Source: Dehalococcoidia bacterium (GTDB taxonomy: Bacteria > Chloroflexota > Dehalococcoidia > Lucifugimonadales > JAGWBF01). Taken from it: a DNA stretch of 9,880 nt. The translations under genes were made by a program, and so were the position numbers. Of the stretch, positions 7,283 to 9,880 are shown piece by piece (within the stretch, counting starts at the first letter, position 1; the number at the start of each line of letters is the position of its first letter). The stretch is from NCBI GenBank assembly GCA_021296025.1, contig JAGWBF010000054.1, forward strand, positions 1 to 9,880. The letters run 5' to 3'. The notes below the pieces were generated by a model that saw nothing but the letters and a program-made list of their open reading frames with translations, did not search any database and was not told the origin of the DNA.

Positions 7283-7378
7283 CCTGGATTCCCGCCCTTT
7301 CGTCACGCCCAGCCTTCCTCAACCCAGCCCTTCGTTATGCAACGCATTTCGTCATTGCGGCGAAGGCCGCAATCCAGG
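7283..7378. repeat. inverted-repeat element, possibly a decayed dispersed repeat
   Basis: CCTGGATT (7283-7290) and AATCCAGG (7371-7378) are perfect inverted 8-mers bounding 96 bases with no gene. Inside the right end, ATTGCGGC-GAAG-GCCGCAAT (7354-7373) is a perfect 8-bp hairpin with a 4-base loop. The right end read on the minus strand (CCTGGATTGCGGCCTTCG...) resembles the short dispersed palindromes of the CTGGATTCC...TTCG...GAATGACG type seen in many bacterial genomes. The left end looks like a worn copy facing it. No T-run follows the hairpin, so it is not a standard terminator. Confidence 0.45.
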
Positions 7379-7401
7379 ACGGAGCATTGACGGTTCCGAC
7401 G

Positions 7402-7415
7402 CTGGTTCCAACCAG
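7402..7415. promoter_or_regulatory. palindrome upstream of the amidohydrolase promoter
   Basis: CTGGTT-CC-AACCAG is a perfect 14-base palindrome ending 16 bases before the -35 box. The half-site CTGGTT occurs again at 7438-7443, inside the promoter spacer. That arrangement would suit a regulator of the amidohydrolase gene, but no regulator gene is in the window. Confidence 0.35.
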
Positions 7416-7431
7416 GGTGAAGCCTCCTTCC

Positions 7432-7460
7432 TTGACACTGGTTACCCATAGTTCTACCAT
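7432..7460 (+). promoter_or_regulatory. candidate amidohydrolase promoter
   Basis: A perfect -35 TTGACA (7432-7437), a 17-base spacer and -10 TACCAT (7455-7460, four of six) precede the amidohydrolase. Transcription would start near 7467, with a leader of about 55 bases. It has the same architecture as the tRNA promoter at 6938-6966. Confidence 0.55.
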
Positions 7461-7521
7461 CGTTTTGTCAGCCCCCCAATCTTCCCCGACCCCGGATTTC
7501 CCATACAACAGGAGGTGCAGC

Positions 7522-8730
7522 ATGATCAACGGAATCAAGGTTGCCGATATGGACACCCACGTTGACCCCAGCCTGGTCGTTCTGGAGAAGTATGTGGAGC
7601 CCAGCTTCAGACCCCGCCTGCCGGAGTTGGAGCCATACAAGCTGGTGCGCCAGAACACCCGCAGGGGCCCCAACCAGGAGACGGTGGGCGGGGTGCGCCT
7701 AAGCATGGGCGCCCTTCCCCTGAATCGCTGGCCTGGGAGCAAGCTGGAGGCCGATCACCAGACCCCGGGCGGACCGGGGCGCATGGGCGCAAGGGCCGGC
7801 ACGGTGAGCATGCACCGCGGTCCCGTAACCCCCGGCGTGGAAGATGAGAACTCCGAGGGCCGCCTAATCGACATGGACCTGGAAGGGCGAGACCTGGACT
7901 TCGTATTCCCCGGCACATGGGCTTCCACCCTGACGGGCATCTACGACACGGATGTCACCCTGGCCGAGGGGATGTACAGGGCATACCACAACTACATGGA
8001 CACCTACACCTCAGTGGCGCCCGACCGCATAAAGGCCAGCCTCCAGGTGCCGGGCTCCGACCCCGAATGGGCTATCTCGGAGATCAAGAAGTGGTCCAAC
8101 AGCAAGTGGGTAGCCGCGGTGTGGATACATCTCCCGCCGGGCCTGCCCGTGGATGACCCCGACCTGGACCCGGTGTTCGCCACCATGAACGACCTGGACC
8201 TGCCCCTGGTGCACCACAGCTTCTTCATGGAGCCTCCCTACTTCCCCGGCCACCAGGACATCTGGGGCAACTCAGTGGTCGCCCGCACCGCAGCCCATCC
8301 CTGGGGCGCAGGAAGGCTATGCGCCTACCTGATCGTGTCGGGCCTCTTCGACAAGTACCCCAACCTTAGGGCTTCCGTTTCCGAGGTCGGCCACGGCTGG
8401 CTGCCCAACTGGGTGATACGCCTGGGCTTCAACAAGAGCTACGGACAGGGGCTGACGCCCGAGCTCAAATACACGCCCATCGAGTACGTCCAGATGGGGC
8501 GGTTCCGGTGCGCCGCCGAGCCCTTCGAGGGGCCGCTGATGACCGAGGCCTGCGTGAAGATACTGGGCGAAGACTGCCTGATGCACCAGTCGGACTACCC
8601 CCACGGCCAAGCATGGTTCCCGGAGACGGCCAAAGAGGTCATGGAGTGGGACTTCTGGGGCAACTTCAGCAAGGATGCCCTGCAGAAGCACATGTACGAC
8701 AACGCCGTCGACTTCCTGCGCATGTCCTAA
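7522..8730 (+). CDS. amidohydrolase family protein (amidohydrolase 2, ACMSD-like TIM barrel)
   Basis: The 402-residue protein belongs to the metal-dependent TIM-barrel hydrolases of the amidohydrolase-2 family, which includes ACMSD and related decarboxylases and hydrolases. Visible marks are the N-terminal metal site VADMDTHVDPS (D11-x-H13), LVHHSF with H231/H232, the SEVGHGWLPNWVIRLG block at 287-302, and the C-terminal HQSDYPHG with catalytic D358. The first metal ligand is Asp where ACMSD has His (D-x-H instead of H-x-H), a variant I believe is common in this family. There is no signal peptide, so it should be cytoplasmic. The frame is open back to 7387, but the ATG at 7522 has an excellent AGGAGG (7510-7515) 6 bases upstream and starts just before the conserved motif. 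Substrate unknown; such proteins often act in aromatic or carboxylate catabolism. It has its own promoter and converges on an SDR gene. Confidence 0.9.
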   Translation: MINGIKVADMDTHVDPSLVVLEKYVEPSFRPRLPELEPYKLVRQNTRRGPNQETVGGVRLSMGALPLNRWPGSKLEADHQTPGGPGRMGARAGTVSMHRGPVTPGVEDENSEGRLIDMDLEGRDLDFVFPGTWASTLTGIYDTDVTLAEGMYRAYHNYMDTYTSVAPDRIKASLQVPGSDPEWAISEIKKWSNSKWVAAVWIHLPPGLPVDDPDLDPVFATMNDLDLPLVHHSFFMEPPYFPGHQDIWGNSVVARTAAHPWGAGRLCAYLIVSGLFDKYPNLRASVSEVGHGWLPNWVIRLGFNKSYGQGLTPELKYTPIEYVQMGRFRCAAEPFEGPLMTEACVKILGEDCLMHQSDYPHGQAWFPETAKEVMEWDFWGNFSKDALQKHMYDNAVDFLRMS

Positions 8731-8763
8731 GAAGGCTGTCCCCTTAGGTGAGGCTTTCGAGCA

Positions 8764-8797
8764 CCCCTTCTCATCTCGCAACCGGGATGGGAAGGGG
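8764..8797 (+). terminator. hairpin between convergent genes, no U-tract
   Basis: CCCCTTCTCATC (8764-8775) pairs with GATGGGAAGGGG (8786-8797), and the pairing continues inward to a CAAC tetraloop (8779-8782). This gives a 15-bp stem in plus-strand RNA with two G:U wobbles. It starts 33 bases after the amidohydrolase stop and ends 9 bases before the SDR stop. No U-run follows on either strand, so it is not a classical intrinsic terminator. It may protect the amidohydrolase mRNA end. On the minus strand the wobbles become A:C mismatches. Confidence 0.45.
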
Positions 8798-8806
8798 ATG
8801 CAGGGA

Positions 8807-9559
8807 CTACTGGGCGGTGCAGCCGCCGTCGATGACCAGCTCGGTGCCTGTGACGTAGGATGATTCATCGGATGCCAGGTAGAGCACCCCGTATGCCACA
8901 TCGTCGCAGGTGCCGACCCTCCCCAGGGGCGTCCGCGACAGCCTCTCCTGCAGGTTGGCGTTGCCCAGAGCTGTGTGGAGCATCTCGGTGTCTATAGGGC
9001 CGGGGTGGACGGAGTTGCACCGTATCTTGTCCTTTGCATGCTGAACAGCAGTCAGCTTAGTGAACACCCGCACTGCCCCCTTGGAAGCGCTGTAGGCCGC
9101 CATGCCATAGGGGCTGCCCACTATCCCAGCGATGGACGAAATGTTGATGATGGACCCGCCTCCGGCGGAGCGCATAGCCGGAATGGCGTGCTTGGCGCCG
9201 AGGAACACCCCGCGGGCGTTGACCGCAAGCACCTGGTCCCACTCTGACGCTTCCGTGCCTTCGATACCTTGGGGGCTCAGGATGGCTGCGTTGTTGACGA
9301 GGATGTCCAGCTTCCCATAGGTAGCCACGGTGTGCTCTATCGCCGACTGCCAGTCTTGCTCTTGGGTAACGTCCAGGTGGATGTAGCTGGCTTCGCCGCC
9401 CAGCTCTGCGATGGCCGCTTCCACCTGCTGCCCTTCCCGGTCCAGCACATCGCCCAGGACCACCCTGGCACCTTCCCTGGCAAAGAGCTTGGCTTCCACT
9501 TCTCCCTGGCCCCTGGCAGCACCGCTGATCAGGGCAACCTTCCCATCCAGTCGTCCCAT
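8807..9559 (-). CDS. SDR family NAD(P)-dependent oxidoreductase
   Basis: This 250-residue enzyme is a classical short-chain dehydrogenase/reductase, a cytoplasmic oxidoreductase acting on alcohols or ketones. It shows the cofactor motif SGAARGQG (G13-xxx-G17-x-G19), NNAA at 89-92, N114 in AVNARG, the catalytic serine in INISSIAG (141/142), YSASK with Y156 and K160, and PGPIDTEM after it. Aspartate 37 at the end of the second strand (VVLGD) favours NAD(H) over NADP(H). Length is typical for the family. The frame extends nine codons upstream, but the ATG at 9559 has GGAGG 6 bases ahead and begins at the usual MGRLDGKVALISG start, so I chose it. It lies 44 bases downstream of a glycosylase gene on the same strand and converges on the amidohydrolase. 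Substrate cannot be told from sequence. Confidence 0.93.
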   Translation of the reverse strand: MGRLDGKVALISGAARGQGEVEAKLFAREGARVVLGDVLDREGQQVEAAIAELGGEASYIHLDVTQEQDWQSAIEHTVATYGKLDILVNNAAILSPQGIEGTEASEWDQVLAVNARGVFLGAKHAIPAMRSAGGGSIINISSIAGIVGSPYGMAAYSASKGAVRVFTKLTAVQHAKDKIRCNSVHPGPIDTEMLHTALGNANLQERLSRTPLGRVGTCDDVAYGVLYLASDESSYVTGTELVIDGGCTAQ

Positions 9560-9590
9560 GGGGCACCTCCGGAATTCGGTTGGCAATCTA

Positions 9591-9607
9591 CTAGACCTGT
9601 TGTCTAG
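9591..9607. promoter_or_regulatory. palindrome upstream of the SDR gene
   Basis: CTAGAC-CTGTT-GTCTAG is a perfect 6-bp inverted repeat with a 5-base spacer, 32 bases upstream of the SDR start and overlapping the stop codon of the upstream glycosylase gene. Size and placement would fit an operator of a dimeric repressor such as a TetR-type protein. I do not see a convincing promoter beside it, and no regulator gene is in the window. Confidence 0.35.
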
Positions 9608-9880
9608 CGCTCAGTCCAATCGGGGGTCTCTTCATTGACGCAGTACAAGAACACGAAGGCCCCCGTGCGCCCGATACCACCGAACCGCTTGGACAGCTCT
9701 TTGACCCGCGCATAGTAGTCGAGGGCATCTAACGATCGAAGGTAAGCATGGAAAGAGCCGTGCTCGGCTGAGAGGATCTGCATGGTGCAGGCGTTCTCTA
9801 TAGTGGCGAGGAGCTTGCGCCTGTTGCGGACGATGCCCTCATTGCCCAGCAGCCGGGTTATGTCCTCGCCCCCATAGCCG
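9604..9880 (-). CDS. DNA-3-methyladenine glycosylase I homologue, partial (C-terminal 91 residues)
   Basis: Only the C-terminal part is present; the start lies beyond the right edge. The visible residues include DITRLLGNEGIVRNRRKLLATIENA, AEHGSFHAYLRSLD and KELSKRFGGIGRTGAFVFLY. These match the TagI family (COG2818) in order: the 'GIVRNR-K' helix, the GSF-AYL block, and the 'LSK-F--IG-T' segment. TagI enzymes excise 3-methyladenine from alkylated DNA to start base excision repair. The tail ends ETPDWTER and lacks the H...C pair that completes the zinc site in the E. coli enzyme. It therefore probably belongs to a divergent subgroup with the shorter tail, and activity on 3-methyladenine is not assured. 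The stop is 44 bases upstream of the SDR start on the same strand, so co-transcription is possible. Confidence 0.75.
   Translation of the reverse strand, partial: GYGGEDITRLLGNEGIVRNRRKLLATIENACTMQILSAEHGSFHAYLRSLDALDYYARVKELSKRFGGIGRTGAFVFLYCVNEETPDWTER

Noticed and set aside
7266..7287. CCAGG ... CCTGG as a terminator for the tRNA cluster
   Set aside because: The short arms have no following T-run, and the inner AGGC-TT-GCCT has a loop too small to form.
7387..7521. 45-codon N-terminal extension of the amidohydrolase frame
   Set aside because: It overlaps the promoter and palindrome, has no ribosome site and no family resemblance. The ATG at 7522 has a strong AGGAGG site.

Overview
The window is a GC-rich bacterial chromosomal segment that looks like ordinary housekeeping and accessory metabolism. 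I see no phage, transposase or CRISPR array. The gene mix (tRNAs with encoded CCA, an ACMSD-like amidohydrolase next to an SDR dehydrogenase, a DUF2779 double nuclease, a bacterial voltage-gated channel) would fit a member of the Chloroflexota, for example a Dehalococcoidia or SAR202-type lineage. That placement is an inference from gene content only and is weak.

Layout, left to right. mfd, the transcription-repair coupling factor, fills 48-3497 on the minus strand. It diverges from surE (3621-4403, plus), and the shared 120-bp spacer holds two back-to-back candidate promoters, with an 8-bp inverted repeat lying between and over their -35 boxes. After surE on the plus strand come a two-nuclease DUF2779 protein (4456-5937) and a six-transmembrane voltage-gated cation channel (6036-6896) that starts at a TTG. 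A three-gene tRNA cluster follows (Ala-CGC, Arg-CCT, Trp-CCA; 7010-7248) with its own promoter. A 273-bp spacer then carries an inverted-repeat element, a small palindrome and a promoter in front of an amidohydrolase (7522-8730, plus). On the minus strand, converging on it, are an SDR oxidoreductase (8807-9559) and, upstream of that, the C-terminal part of a DNA-3-methyladenine glycosylase I homologue that runs off the right edge.

Functional themes. Several products act on nucleic acids or nucleotides: Mfd (strand-specific repair), SurE (nucleotide phosphatase), the DUF2779 nuclease and the TagI-like glycosylase. Nothing in the spacing makes them one operon. The amidohydrolase and SDR are convergent catabolic-type enzymes with nearly identical strong Shine-Dalgarno sites, and their substrates cannot be read from sequence.

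The most interesting items are the channel, whose pore motif TLEGW has a glycine after the filter glutamate as in calcium-selective channels, and the DUF2779 protein, which combines a Cas4-like iron-sulphur PD-(D/E)XK nuclease with a DEDDy-like exonuclease domain. I did not find a clear new multi-gene system.
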